Assembly: GCA_019638085.1 (NCBI GenBank)
Contig: JAHBUL010000024.1
Location: forward strand, 1 to 54,648
Reading direction: 5' to 3'
Source: Flavobacteriales bacterium
GTDB lineage: Bacteria; Bacteroidota; Bacteroidia; Flavobacteriales_F; PHOS-HE28
DNA: 54,648 nt
A program made the position numbers and the translations under genes. Within the stretch, counting starts at the first letter, position 1; every line of letters begins with the position of its first letter. Under the pieces are notes generated by a model. It did not search any database. It saw nothing but the letters and a program-made list of their open reading frames with translations, and was not told the DNA's origin. Positions 15,605 through 24,880 of this stretch are shown here, piece by piece.

Positions 15605-17280
15605 GTGTTGGCGGGGTTCGGTTCATTCTTGGCCCGACGAAGCCCGGCCAGATATACCAGTACGCACAGGCCCAGGAAGGTGAGGCTGAGCAGTATGCGG
15701 GCCATGTTGGTGTAGAATCGGCGATCCTTCAGTTCCTTCAGCACTTCCACGTCGGTAGCCGCTGCGATCTGCTTATTGAGGCCCGTATTGGCTACCATGT
15801 TCACCAAGGAGCTGTCATCCAGTGGCCAGCCGTTCCCGGCAAAAAATGAGGCGAAAGCATCCTGCCATTCGTTACCCATCGGCGTGATGAGCGCCCCAAG
15901 GAACACCACGCTGAGCATGGCGGGCGTGACGTACTTGATGATGGGGCGATAGATAAGGGGAAGCTCGATGTCAGCACCTCGTTTCAGTTCGTCCCAGCCC
16001 TTGTGTACCCCGAAGATCCATGCGAAGAGGATGGTCTCCGCCAACGCAAACACAACCAAACTTACCGTCCCTGCCCAATAGTCGTATTCATCGAACACCC
16101 CATACTCGAAGAAGAATACCGTGGGCAAGCCCAATGCCAGCACGATCAGTCCGAAGGTGATCGCACCCTTGTTCCTGCCCCATCCGAATTCATCGCGCAT
16201 GAAGCCCATCCACGGGGTGCCCATGGCAAGCGAAGAAGTGATGCCTGCGAAGAACAGCAACCCGAACCACATGACACCGCCCATGGTACTCAGCACAGGC
16301 CCCCACCTCTCGAAGAGGTACGGCATGGTCTGGAAGGCCATCCCGAAGCCTGCGTTCTCCTTTACCCAATCCAGCCCCAAGTATCCTGCTGCTATCGGAA
16401 TAACGATGAGGCTGCCGAGCACCACCTCCACGAATTCGTTGGTAAAGCCGCTGGTGAGTGAGTTGAGGGCGATATCATCCTTGCTGCCCACGTAGGCTGC
16501 ATAGCAATGGATGGTACCCATGCCCACGCTCAGGGTGAAGAAGATCTGGCCGGCTGCGGCAAGCCACACTTTGGGATTGCTGAGGCTATCGTATTGCGGG
16601 GTCCATAGGAAATTGAGCCCGTCCCAAGCGCTGGCATCGGGCACTTCCGCAGTGGCACCGCTGGTACCCAAGGTGAGGCCTTTAAAGGCCAGGAAGGCAC
16701 CGAACAGGATGAGCAAGGGCATGCCGATCTGCGCAGCCCTTTCCACACCCCTCAACCCCCTGGAAAGGATGAAGGTATTGAGTGCAAGACATGCGATGTA
16801 GAACACAACGGCCTCGTACGGAATGCCCGTGCTGCTCTGGCCGATGTCCACATAGTTGGCGAAGAACTGTGCTACTTCCGTCTGGCTCAACCCTTCGAAG
16901 GTGCCTTGCAGACTGTGCCACACGTAGCTCATGGTCCAGCTCTCGATGTAGCAGTAATAGGAGGCCACGGCGATGTTGGTGAAGATGCCGAATACGCCGA
17001 AGTATTTCCAGAAGGCGCGCTTGGTCATGTTGTCCAAGATGAAGGGCGTACTGTGGTTGCCACTTCGCCCGCCATAGCGCCCCATGCTCCACTCGATCCA
17101 GAGCAACGGTATGCCCATGAGGAGAAAACACACCAGATAAGGAATTATGAAAGCCCCGCCCCCGTTGTTCACCGCCTGCACGGGGAAGCGGAGAAAGTTG
17201 CCCAGGCCAACGGCGTTGCCTGCCATGGCCAGGATCAGTCCCACGCGGGTGCCCCACGCTTCGGTCTGTTTGATCGCCAT
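15601..17280 (-). CDS. Sodium:neurotransmitter symporter (NSS) family transporter
   Basis: 559 residues from ATG 17280. GNAVGLGNFLRFPVQ near the N-terminus is the TM1 sodium/substrate site of the NSS (SNF, LeuT-fold) family, and twelve hydrophobic spans follow. Imports an amino acid with Na+; large NSS members paired with a small subunit, as here, are MetP-like, so methionine or a branched/aromatic amino acid is a reasonable guess. The open frame runs on upstream to 17391, but conserved sequence begins only at MAIKQTEAWG. The stop overlaps the start of the small subunit gene by four bases (ATGA). Confidence 0.92.
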   Translation of the reverse strand: MAIKQTEAWGTRVGLILAMAGNAVGLGNFLRFPVQAVNNGGGAFIIPYLVCFLLMGIPLLWIEWSMGRYGGRSGNHSTPFILDNMTKRAFWKYFGVFGIFTNIAVASYYCYIESWTMSYVWHSLQGTFEGLSQTEVAQFFANYVDIGQSSTGIPYEAVVFYIACLALNTFILSRGLRGVERAAQIGMPLLILFGAFLAFKGLTLGTSGATAEVPDASAWDGLNFLWTPQYDSLSNPKVWLAAAGQIFFTLSVGMGTIHCYAAYVGSKDDIALNSLTSGFTNEFVEVVLGSLIVIPIAAGYLGLDWVKENAGFGMAFQTMPYLFERWGPVLSTMGGVMWFGLLFFAGITSSLAMGTPWMGFMRDEFGWGRNKGAITFGLIVLALGLPTVFFFEYGVFDEYDYWAGTVSLVVFALAETILFAWIFGVHKGWDELKRGADIELPLIYRPIIKYVTPAMLSVVFLGALITPMGNEWQDAFASFFAGNGWPLDDSSLVNMVANTGLNKQIAAATDVEVLKELKDRRFYTNMARILLSLTFLGLCVLVYLAGLRRAKNEPNPANT

Positions 17281-17306
17281 ACAAATAGGTTCGGGTTTGC
17301 GGGCGA

Positions 17307-17314
17307 CCAAGGTA
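17307..17314 (-). promoter_or_regulatory. Possible -7 box (TACCTTGG) for the NSS operon
   Basis: On minus reads TACCTTGG, one base off TAnnTTTG/TTCG, ending 26 bases before ATG 17280. Confidence 0.4.
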
Positions 17315-17477
17315 GAAGAATTGTGAGCGGGGCTCGGGCATGAAATCCTGAGCCGGATAAAAAGGGCTTTGCTGTTCACTGGACGGTCCACGTATCGGCA
17401 GGCTAGTGCGCGTGAGACAAGCTGTTCCGTCCAATTCCCAAATGTGGAGTTGGACGGTTACAGATTGCGAAGCGGCA

Positions 17478-17485
17478 TAATTTCG
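17478..17485 (+). promoter_or_regulatory. -7 box (TAATTTCG) for the MFS gene
   Basis: TAATTTCG ends eight bases before ATG 17494. The same octamer precedes the DUF6089 and first ompH genes and, on minus, alaS. Confidence 0.6.
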
Positions 17486-17493
17486 CGCCCGCC

Positions 17494-18732
17494 ATGGCCG
17501 CACCGGCAAACCGCCCCTCCGCTTTTGCTCAGCGCACGGTCATCTCCGTGTTGATCGGGATCAGCGTCTCGCACATGTTGAACGACATCGTGCAGTCCTT
17601 GATACCGGCGATCTATCCGATCGTGAAGGACAAGTTCGCGCTGAGCTTCACCCAGATCGGGCTTATTACCCTTTGCTTCCAGCTTACCGCTTCCATCCTG
17701 CAACCCTTCGTGGGCCGCTATACCGACAAGCACCCGCAACCCTATTCATTGATCTTGGGCATGGGCTTCACTTTGGCCGGCATACTGGCCTTGTGGGGTG
17801 CAGGCAGCTACATCGCATTGCTGGGTGCCGTGATGCTGGTGGGCATGGGTTCGTCCATCTTCCACCCCGAATCCTCGCGCATTGCCAACGCCGCATCCGG
17901 AGGAAAACGAGGCTTGGCCCAGTCCGTATTCCAATTGGGAGGTACGTTCGGTTCGTCCGTGGGCCCTTTGCTGGCGGCCCTTATCGTGGTCCCTTTCGGC
18001 CTGAACAGCTTGGGCTGGTTCGCCGTTATCCCCATCATCGGCATCCTCGTGCTGCTCAGGGTAGGCAAGTGGTATAAAAGGACCTCCGCGATCCGCGCGC
18101 GCCGACCGACCAAGGTTCCTGTGCCGCACGGAATTCCACGGGTCACCGTCAGGCGCTCCATCGTGATCCTGCTCGTGTTGGTCTTCTCCAAACAGTTCTA
18201 TCTGGCCAGCATGAGCAGCTATTACACCTTCTACCTCATCGGCAAGTTCGGCCTCTCGGTGCAGGATGCCCAGATCCATCTGTTCATCTTCCTCTTTGCC
18301 GCAGCGCTTGGCACGCTCATCGGCGGGCCGATCGGCGATCGATATGGCCGGAAATATGTGATCTGGTTCTCCATTCTGGGATCCGCCCCGTTCACTTTGC
18401 TGCTTCCCCATGCGGGGCTGATGTGGACCGGCATCCTGGCCGCGATCATCGGTCTGGTGCTCTCTTCGGCCTTCTCGGCCATCCTGGTCTACGCTCAGGA
18501 ACTGGTCCCGGGGAAAGTGGGGATGATCTCCGGCCTTTTCTACGGCTTCTCATTTGGCATGGCTGGCATCGGCTCTGCGTTCCTCGGGGCTTTGGCGGAC
18601 CATACCAGCATCGATTTCATCTTCCATGTCTGTGCGTTCCTTCCATTGATCGGATTGGCCGCCACCTTCCTGCCCCGCGTGCATGAACGCTATCTGCTAG
18701 CTCCCTCAGCGACCTCCCGAAGGGGATCCTGA
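17494..18732 (+). CDS. MFS exporter, fosmidomycin-resistance (Fsr) type
   Basis: 412 residues with twelve predicted spans. The start ISVSHMLNDIVQSLIPAIYPIVK resembles the SHxxND...PALYP region of Fsr-type MFS drug exporters (the motif lies at ~24-46). GRYTDKHP (~74-81) and GDRYGRKYV (loop 8-9) are MFS signature loops; VGMGSSIFHPESSRIA is also typical of the Fsr group. Likely proton-driven efflux across the inner membrane; the true substrate is unknown. Divergent from the NSS operon across ~210 bp. Confidence 0.88.
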   Translation: MAAPANRPSAFAQRTVISVLIGISVSHMLNDIVQSLIPAIYPIVKDKFALSFTQIGLITLCFQLTASILQPFVGRYTDKHPQPYSLILGMGFTLAGILALWGAGSYIALLGAVMLVGMGSSIFHPESSRIANAASGGKRGLAQSVFQLGGTFGSSVGPLLAALIVVPFGLNSLGWFAVIPIIGILVLLRVGKWYKRTSAIRARRPTKVPVPHGIPRVTVRRSIVILLVLVFSKQFYLASMSSYYTFYLIGKFGLSVQDAQIHLFIFLFAAALGTLIGGPIGDRYGRKYVIWFSILGSAPFTLLLPHAGLMWTGILAAIIGLVLSSAFSAILVYAQELVPGKVGMISGLFYGFSFGMAGIGSAFLGALADHTSIDFIFHVCAFLPLIGLAATFLPRVHERYLLAPSATSRRGS

Positions 18733-18826
18733 GGACAGAGAAGCATCAACGTCTCTGCCTTACGGAGGAAGAGCTTGATGGAGCTAATTCCCTCATACCG
18801 GTGACGGCACCTCCGATGCTGCTTCC

Positions 18827-18834
18827 CATCTTTG
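18827..18834 (+). promoter_or_regulatory. Near-consensus -7 box (CATCTTTG) for the response regulator
   Basis: One mismatch to TAnnTTTG (C for the first T), ending four bases before ATG 18839. Same placement as the stronger boxes in this window. Confidence 0.4.
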
Positions 18835-18838
18835 TCCC

Positions 18839-20005
18839 ATGGCCAAGATCCTGATCATCGACGACGAAAAGGCGATCCGCAATGCGCTCCGGGACATCCT
18901 GGAGCACGAAAAACACAAGGTGGAAGAGGCCGAGGATGGCGCTTCCGGGCTGGAGAAAGCCAAGAAGGGCAAGTTTGATGTGGTGCTCTGCGACATCAAA
19001 ATGCCTAAGATGGACGGCATGGAAGTGCTGGAAAAGCTGATGGCCCACGACGATTCCATCCCTGTGGTAATGATCAGCGGGCACGGCTCAATCGATACCG
19101 CAGTGGAGGCTATCAAGAAGGGCGCCTTCGATTTCATCCAGAAACCACCCGACCTGAACCGGATCCTGGTGACCCTGCGCAATGCCTTGGACCGTGGTTC
19201 GCTGGTGCAGGAAACGCGCACGCTGCGGCAGAAGGTGCAAAAGGGCAAGGCGGATGCCCGCATGGTAGGCTCCAGCGCAGCGTTGGAGGCCATCCGCGAA
19301 ATGGTGGAGAAAGTGGGGCCGAGCGATGCCCGCGTGCTGATCACCGGCGGAAATGGTGTGGGCAAGGAAGGCGTGGCCCGCATGCTGCATGAGAAAAGCA
19401 GCCGCAAAGGAGGTCCCTTCATCGAAGTGAACTGCGCTGCGATCCCCGGGGAATTGATCGAGAGCGAACTTTTCGGGCACGAAAAAGGGGCCTTTACCAG
19501 TGCCGTGGCCCAGCGCAAGGGCAAATTTGAACTCGCCGATGGAGGAACGCTGTTCCTCGACGAGATCGGCGACATGAGCCTGGCCGCACAAGCCAAAGTG
19601 CTCCGGGCCTTGCAGGAGAACCGCATCAACCGGGTCGGGGGCGATAAGGACATCAAGGTGAACCCCAGGGTGATCGCGGCAACGAACAAGGACCTGAAGA
19701 AGGAGATCGCAGAGGGTCGCTTTCGCGAGGACCTGTTCCATCGGCTGAGCGTGATCCCCATCCATGTGCCCGACCTGAAGGATCGCACGGAGGACATTCC
19801 GGAGCTGGTCCAGCATTTCATACAACTCATTGGTACTGAGCAAGGAACAGCACCGAAGAAGATCACGGACAAGGCGGTGAAGGAGCTACAGAAACTACCT
19901 TGGACCGGGAACGTGCGTGAACTGCGGAACGTGGTGGAGCGGTTGGTGATCTTGGGCGGGGCGGAGATCAGCGATGCGGACGTGAAGCGCTACGCGGGGA
20001 CTTAG
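18839..20005 (+). CDS. NtrC-type response regulator without a DNA-binding domain
   Basis: 388 residues. Receiver domain 1-120: acidic D8/D9, phosphoacceptor D52 in CDIKMPKMDG, S80 and K102. AAA+ domain ~140-370: Walker A GGNGVGKE (170-177, normally GESGTGKE), sigma-54 contact loop GAFTSA (217-222, normally GAFTGA), Walker B TLFLDE, and the arginine region FREDLFHRL. WTGNVRELRNVVERL closes the AAA+ module. The protein then ends at VKRYAGT, with no room for the usual Fis-type helix-turn-helix. So it may activate sigma-54 holoenzyme from solution, like FlgR- or CtcC-type HTH-less activators, or act otherwise. No histidine kinase gene is adjacent. Confidence 0.9.
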   Translation: MAKILIIDDEKAIRNALRDILEHEKHKVEEAEDGASGLEKAKKGKFDVVLCDIKMPKMDGMEVLEKLMAHDDSIPVVMISGHGSIDTAVEAIKKGAFDFIQKPPDLNRILVTLRNALDRGSLVQETRTLRQKVQKGKADARMVGSSAALEAIREMVEKVGPSDARVLITGGNGVGKEGVARMLHEKSSRKGGPFIEVNCAAIPGELIESELFGHEKGAFTSAVAQRKGKFELADGGTLFLDEIGDMSLAAQAKVLRALQENRINRVGGDKDIKVNPRVIAATNKDLKKEIAEGRFREDLFHRLSVIPIHVPDLKDRTEDIPELVQHFIQLIGTEQGTAPKKITDKAVKELQKLPWTGNVRELRNVVERLVILGGAEISDADVKRYAGT

Positions 20006-20151
20006 GCCGCTGGCGAGGTATTTTCCTCCACGGGGTATTGTTAACATTGTTCTTGGCCTTTTACTTGGTTTTGAGGCAACCAACTGGATCGCCGGCCGTC
20101 TTTTGACTGTACGCCGAACAATTTCCGGGGGAACCATAAAAACCAACGGCC

Positions 20152-20595
20152 ATGAACATCCTGCAGCACAGCTATGATTTTCTGTATTTCCAGTTCGGGG
20201 ACAGCATGTTCTACATCATGGGGTTCATGGCGGTGCTTTCCGTGGTGGCCCAATGGCGCTTGTATGAAAAGGCCGGGCAGCCCGGTGTGGCTGCAATCGT
20301 CCCCATTTGGAACTTCATCGTCTTCTTGAAGATCGTGGGCAGGCCTGCCAAGCACTTGTGGCTCTTCCTGATCCCGATCTACGGCCAGTTCTATATGATC
20401 CCCAAGGTGTGGATAGAGATGTGCCAGAGCTTCGGCAAGCGCAGCACCTTGGATTATGTGCTGGTGATCCTGCTCAACGGACTGTATATCTTCAACTTGG
20501 GCATGAGCTACGACACCGCCTATGTGGGTCCGGTGTACGGTAAGCCGGACCCCACGCAGGATCCGCATCCGGAGCACAGCCCGAGCCTAGCCTAA
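20152..20595 (+). CDS. DUF5684-type membrane protein
   Basis: 147 residues. Four hydrophobic stretches; WRLYEKAGQPGVAAIVPIWN (~36-55) and LFLIPIYGQFYMI fit the DUF5684 domain, which in Bacteroidota also occurs fused in front of signal peptidase I. Here it stands alone, with no peptidase domain. Function unknown; an inner-membrane protein. Its last nine bases overlap the 3' end of the convergent alaS gene. Confidence 0.75.
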   Translation: MNILQHSYDFLYFQFGDSMFYIMGFMAVLSVVAQWRLYEKAGQPGVAAIVPIWNFIVFLKIVGRPAKHLWLFLIPIYGQFYMIPKVWIEMCQSFGKRSTLDYVLVILLNGLYIFNLGMSYDTAYVGPVYGKPDPTQDPHPEHSPSLA

Positions 20596-23187
20596 CAGCG
20601 TGGCGACCTTCTTCAAAGCGGCTGGTATCCCATCGGGGTTCTTTCCCCCTGCCGTGGCATAGAATGGCTGTCCGCCTCCTCCCCCTTTTATTTCCGAGGC
20701 CAGTTCCTTGATGATCTTCGGGGCGGTGAGGCCCTTTGCCAGCAATTCCTCGCCTACCAGCACGGCCAACAGGGCCTTTTCGCCTTGGCGGGCTCCCAAT
20801 ACCAAGAGCAGGTCCTTGTTGGCATCCTTCAGCCTGAAGGCCAGGTCGCGCATGCCATTGGCATCCAGGTCCACTTCCTGTGCCACCACGCGGGCACCGT
20901 TCACTTCCACAGCGCCGTCCAAAATGGTCGCTTGGAGGCGTGCTACGCGCTCCAGTGCGGCTTTTTCCAGCTCTTTGGTCAATACAGCGTTCTGCTCCAG
21001 CAAGTGCTTTACCGCCGTAGGCAGGTCGGCAGGGTGCTTCAGCAGCACATTCAACTCCTCCAGTGTATCCAACCGCTCCTGCACATAATGCTCCGCAGCC
21101 TCGCTGGTGATGGCCTCGATCCGCCGGATACCCGCTGCCAATGCACCTTCAGAGACGATGCGAATGCTGCCGATCTCGCCCGTGCGCGGTACATGGTTCC
21201 CGCCGCATAGTTCCACGCTGTCGCCGAACTTGATCACCCGGACGGAATCCCCGTATTTCTCCCCGAACAGGGCCATAGCACCCATCGCCATGGCTTCCTT
21301 CACCGGCTTATCCCGGTATTCCTCCAACGGGATATCGGCCCGGATAAGGTCCTTTACCTCCGCCTCCACCAAGGCCAATTCCTCATCCGTCACCTTAGCG
21401 AAGTGTGAAATGTCGAAGCGAAGCCGATCGGGAGCTACCAACGAACCCTTTTGCTCCACATGCTTTCCCAGCACTTTCCGGAGGGCATGGTGCAAAAGAT
21501 GCGTGGCGGTGTGATTGCGGCGGGTCAATCGGCGCCGGTGACCATCCACCTCCGCTACCACGGGTACCGATACGTCGGGAGGTAGTTCCGCTGTGAAATG
21601 CACGATCAACTGGTTCTCCCGGCGGGTGTCCAGCACGGGCACTTTCGCATTCCCCTGTTTCAACCAGCCCAGATCGCCTACTTGTCCGCCTCCTTCCGGA
21701 TAGAACGGTGTACGGTCCAGTACCAGTTGGTAGCGGTCGCCGGCCTTGTCCTTCACCTTGCGGTAGCGTAGGATGCGCGACTCCGTGGAGAGCATATCGT
21801 AGCCCACGAACTCGGTGGAGCCCGATTTCAATTCGGTCCAGTCGCCGGTAGTGATGGCGGTGGCCGCGCGGGAGCGGTCCTTCTGCTTCTTAAGCTCCTT
21901 CTCGAAGCCCTTCATGTCCACCTCCACGCCCTGCTCGCGGGCCATCAGTTGGGTGAGGTCGATCGGGAAACCGAACGTATCGAACAGTTCAAATGCCTTA
22001 GCACCTTCAAGAGTTCCGCCACTTTCGGCCACCAGTTGCTCCAATCGCTTGGTGCCCAGTTCCAAGGTGCGTAGGAAGGAGCGCTCCTCTTCCAGGATCA
22101 CGCTGCTGATCAGCTCTTGCTGCCTGGCCAGTTCCGGGAATTGTTCGCCCATCTGCCCGACAAGCACCGGCACCAGGCCATGAATGAACGGTTCATGAAG
22201 ACCCAGGAAGCTGTATCCGTAGCGCACAGCGCGGCGCAGGATCCGGCGGATCACATAACCGGCACCGGTGTTCGAGGGTAGCTGTCCATCGGCGATGGCG
22301 AATGCGATGGCACGCACGTGGTCAGCGATCACGCGCATCGCGATATCGCCCTTTTCCTCCTTGCCGTAGACCTTTCCGCAGGTCTGGGCCAGTGTTCGGA
22401 TCAGCGGTTGGAACACATCCGTATCGTAGTTGCTGGTCTTGCCTTGCAATACCATGCAGAGCCGCTCGAAGCCCATGCCGGTATCCACATGCTTGGCCGG
22501 TAGCGGATGCAAGGAAGTATCCGCCTTGCGCTCGTACTGCATGAACACATTGTTCCAGATCTCGATCACCTGCGGGTGGTCATTGTTCACGAGGTCCTTG
22601 CCGGGGGTCTTCGCCTTTTCTCCGGCTGATCGAACGTCCACATGGATCTCCGTGCAGGGTCCACAGGGGCCGGTATCGCCCATCTCCCAGAAGTTGTCCT
22701 TCTTGCTGAATGGCAGCACGCGTTCGGCCGGCAAGTATTTCAGCCAGAGATCGCGCGTCTCATTGTCGGCCTCCAGCTTGTCCGTGGCATCACCGCCGAA
22801 ATAGGTCACATAGATGCTCGCGGGATCGATCTTGTACGTGTCCACCAGTAGCTCCCACGCCCACTGGATCGCCTCCTGCTTGAAGTAATCCCCAAAGCTC
22901 CAGTTGCCCAGCATCTCGAACATGGTGTGGTGGTAGGTATCGATCCCTACCTCCTCCAGGTCGTTGTGCTTTCCGGAAACGCGCAGGCATTTCTGGGTGT
23001 CGGCGATGCGCGGCTCGGTTACCGGACGATTGCCCAGAAAGAGATCCTTGAACTGGTTCATGCCCGCATTGGTGAACATGAGCGTAGGGTCGTCCTTCAC
23101 CACCATGGGCGCGCTGGGCACGATGGCGTGACCGCGCTGGGCGAAGTGATCAAGGAAGGCTTGGCGGATCTCGCGGGAGGTGAGCAT
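20587..23187 (-). CDS. alaS: Alanine--tRNA ligase
   Basis: 866 residues, full length. The class II aminoacylation core carries MFTNAGMNQFKD, TYHHTMFEMLGNWSFGDYFK and GDTGPCGPCTEIH. The editing domain has the zinc-type motifs HTATH and CGGNH, and the C-terminal GGGGGQPFYATAGGK block is the C-Ala domain. Charges tRNA-Ala and clears mischarged Ser/Gly. Start ATG 23187 gives MLTSREIRQAFLDHF, the canonical AlaRS beginning. Its likely promoter lies ~126 bp upstream at 23313-23320, giving an unusually long leader for this genome that spans the GACT-word repeats. Ends in a 9 bp tail-to-tail overlap with the DUF5684 gene. Confidence 0.98.
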   Translation of the reverse strand: MLTSREIRQAFLDHFAQRGHAIVPSAPMVVKDDPTLMFTNAGMNQFKDLFLGNRPVTEPRIADTQKCLRVSGKHNDLEEVGIDTYHHTMFEMLGNWSFGDYFKQEAIQWAWELLVDTYKIDPASIYVTYFGGDATDKLEADNETRDLWLKYLPAERVLPFSKKDNFWEMGDTGPCGPCTEIHVDVRSAGEKAKTPGKDLVNNDHPQVIEIWNNVFMQYERKADTSLHPLPAKHVDTGMGFERLCMVLQGKTSNYDTDVFQPLIRTLAQTCGKVYGKEEKGDIAMRVIADHVRAIAFAIADGQLPSNTGAGYVIRRILRRAVRYGYSFLGLHEPFIHGLVPVLVGQMGEQFPELARQQELISSVILEEERSFLRTLELGTKRLEQLVAESGGTLEGAKAFELFDTFGFPIDLTQLMAREQGVEVDMKGFEKELKKQKDRSRAATAITTGDWTELKSGSTEFVGYDMLSTESRILRYRKVKDKAGDRYQLVLDRTPFYPEGGGQVGDLGWLKQGNAKVPVLDTRRENQLIVHFTAELPPDVSVPVVAEVDGHRRRLTRRNHTATHLLHHALRKVLGKHVEQKGSLVAPDRLRFDISHFAKVTDEELALVEAEVKDLIRADIPLEEYRDKPVKEAMAMGAMALFGEKYGDSVRVIKFGDSVELCGGNHVPRTGEIGSIRIVSEGALAAGIRRIEAITSEAAEHYVQERLDTLEELNVLLKHPADLPTAVKHLLEQNAVLTKELEKAALERVARLQATILDGAVEVNGARVVAQEVDLDANGMRDLAFRLKDANKDLLLVLGARQGEKALLAVLVGEELLAKGLTAPKIIKELASEIKGGGGGQPFYATAGGKNPDGIPAALKKVATLLG

Positions 23188-23193
23188 GGCGGG

Positions 23194-23280
23194 GGACTGG
23201 GACTATTGACTGATGACTGATGACTCAAAACCTAGGACTAACGACTCCGGACTCACGACTCCGGACCCAAGACTACCGAC
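23194..23280. repeat. GACT-word repeat stretch
   Basis: A low-complexity stretch built of TGACTGA, GACTCC/GACTCA, CGGACTC and CCGGACC words, for example GACTGATGACTGATGACT and a doubled ACTCCGGACTCACG unit. It lies in the alaS leader. No coding sense. It resembles in style the GTTGTC and TCTTATGTC word islands elsewhere in the window. Confidence 0.6.
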
Positions 23281-23312
23281 AGCGTGCGTGTTTCACATTC
23301 TGTAACGGGCCG

Positions 23313-23320
23313 CGAAATTA
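23313..23320 (-). promoter_or_regulatory. -7 box (TAATTTCG) for alaS
   Basis: On minus reads TAATTTCG. It is separated by only nine bases from the oppositely directed box at 23330-23337, so alaS and the M23 peptidase share a tight divergent promoter. Confidence 0.5.
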
Positions 23321-23329
23321 GTCGTGGAC

Positions 23330-23337
23330 TACCTTCG
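23330..23337 (+). promoter_or_regulatory. -7 box (TACCTTCG) for the M23 peptidase gene
   Basis: Ends 18 bases before ATG 23356. This argues against the in-frame GTG at 23284, which lies upstream of the box. Confidence 0.55.
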
Positions 23338-23355
23338 CACGCCCGGACCTTGACC

Positions 23356-24324
23356 ATGGGAGAGCATAAGTACCGCTTCAACCCCGACACGCTCAACTTC
23401 GAACGCATCCGCATCAGCGGTTGGAAGAAGGTAAAACGCGTGTCCTTGGCCCTCGCCCCAGGACTCATTTTTGGCGTTGTCGGCATCTTCCTCGCTTTCC
23501 AGTTCATCGACTCGCCCAAAGAGGCCACGTTGCGGCGCGAGAACCAGCAATTAATGGTGGAGTATGAGCTGATCAACAAGCAGCTCGCGGATATGGAGAA
23601 CGTGCTCGCCGATATCGAGCGGCGCGACGACAACGTGTACCGTGTGATCTTCGAGGCGGACCCCATTCCTTCCAACGTGCGCATGGCCGGTATTGGCGGC
23701 GTGAACCGCTACCGGGACCTGCAAGGTTTCGCCAATAGCGAACTGGTGATCGGCACGCGCAAGCGCTTGGACAAGATCGCCAAGCAGATGTACGTGCAAA
23801 GCCTTTCGCTGGATGAAGTGGGATCGCTGGTCCTGCGCAAACAGGAGATGCTGGCCAGCATCCCCTCCGTGGAACCGATCCCGCAGGACCAAACGCGCCT
23901 GAGCTCCGGCTTCGGGGAGCGCCTGCACCCGATCTACAAGATCGCAAAGCCCCATCTGGGACTCGATTTCACCAGCCCGATCGGTACGCCCATCCATGCC
24001 ACCGGAGATGGCACAGTGGAATTCGCCGGGTACAACACCAGCGGCTATGGCGTACACGTGATCCTCGATCATGGCTTCGGTTACCAAACGCTCTACGGGC
24101 ATATGTCCGCCACCAAGATGCGCAAAGGGCAGAAGGTGAAGCGCGGCGACGTGATCGGTGAAGTGGGCAGCTCGGGACTGAGCACCGGCCCGCATTTGCA
24201 CTACGAAGTACACAAGGATGGTATCCCCATGGATCCCGTGAACTTCCTGTTCAACAGCCTCACGCCGGAGGAGTACGCCCGCATGGTGGAGATCGCGGGT
24301 AATGCCGGCCAATCGATGGACTGA
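23356..24324 (+). CDS. M23 family metallopeptidase, membrane-anchored
   Basis: 322 residues from ATG 23356. A cytoplasmic start, one membrane span at ~30-50, then a coiled-coil-like segment (~55-95), then the LytM domain at ~185-300. Zinc ligands are H200 and D204 in HLGLDF and H282 in GPHLHYEV; H249 and H280 are catalytic-site histidines. All are present, so an active peptidoglycan endopeptidase is expected in the periplasm, unlike the degenerate LytM activators. The conserved layout (span, coil, LytM) is common in Bacteroidota and links to cell-wall growth or division. A terminator follows at 24473. Confidence 0.9.
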   Translation: MGEHKYRFNPDTLNFERIRISGWKKVKRVSLALAPGLIFGVVGIFLAFQFIDSPKEATLRRENQQLMVEYELINKQLADMENVLADIERRDDNVYRVIFEADPIPSNVRMAGIGGVNRYRDLQGFANSELVIGTRKRLDKIAKQMYVQSLSLDEVGSLVLRKQEMLASIPSVEPIPQDQTRLSSGFGERLHPIYKIAKPHLGLDFTSPIGTPIHATGDGTVEFAGYNTSGYGVHVILDHGFGYQTLYGHMSATKMRKGQKVKRGDVIGEVGSSGLSTGPHLHYEVHKDGIPMDPVNFLFNSLTPEEYARMVEIAGNAGQSMD

Positions 24325-24472
24325 GCTATACCATCCCGACACGCAAAACCACCCGTTCTGCTTGCTCTTTTCCACCATTATGCCGTTGTACGCGCACGTG
24401 CCGCTTCATCGAAATGATCATTCCGTAGCGAAGGCTATGCAACGACCATTTCGATTCGTCCTGATGAAAAAT

Positions 24473-24497
24473 AGCGGCCCATCCTTGGCCGCTTTAT
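24473..24497 (+). terminator. Terminator-like hairpin after the M23 gene
   Basis: AGCGGCC (24473-24479), seven-base loop, GGCCGCT (24487-24493), then TTAT. The T-tract is short. The spacer before it (24408-24455) also holds a 9 bp inverted pair ATCGAAATG/CATTTCGAT. Confidence 0.55.
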
Positions 24498-24514
24498 GCG
24501 TGTCTGAATGATAT

Positions 24515-24522
24515 TACCTTCG
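24515..24522 (+). promoter_or_regulatory. -7 box (TACCTTCG) for the MerR gene
   Basis: Ends five bases before ATG 24528, implying a leaderless or nearly leaderless mRNA. Confidence 0.6.
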
Positions 24523-24527
24523 TTGCG

Positions 24528-24878
24528 ATGCCCTTGAAGGAGAAGACCATAGAACGGATGTACTGGTCCATCGGCGAAGTCGCTGATACCTTGGAGGTGA
24601 ACACCTCGCTGCTGCGCTATTGGGAGAAGGAATTCGGAACGCTGCGCCCCAAGCGCACCAGCAAAGGCGACCGGCTCTATACCAAGGACGATATTGAACA
24701 ACTGCGCCGGATCCAACACCTGGTGAAGGAGAAGGGCTTTACGCTGCAAGGTGCGAAAGGGCAGCTGCGCAAACCGAAAGTGGAAGAAGCTCCACCGCCA
24801 CCACAGCTTCCTTTAGATGAGGTGCGCTCCAAGTTGATGCACGTGCGGAAGCGATTGATTGAATTGCGGGAGGGGTAA
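24528..24878 (+). CDS. MerR family transcriptional regulator
   Basis: 116 residues. WSIGEVADTLEVNTSLLRYWEKEF (residues ~13-36) is the MerR winged helix-turn-helix, with the wing at RLYTKDDIEQLRRI. The C-terminal half is short (a proline stretch and ~30 residues of helix) and has no Cys metal site, so the ligand, if any, is not a thiol-bound metal. This is the small MerR type common next to M23 peptidases in Bacteroidota; its targets are unknown. DNA-binding cytoplasmic protein, preceded by its own -7 box. Confidence 0.88.
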   Translation: MPLKEKTIERMYWSIGEVADTLEVNTSLLRYWEKEFGTLRPKRTSKGDRLYTKDDIEQLRRIQHLVKEKGFTLQGAKGQLRKPKVEEAPPPPQLPLDEVRSKLMHVRKRLIELREG

Positions 24879-24880
24879 GG

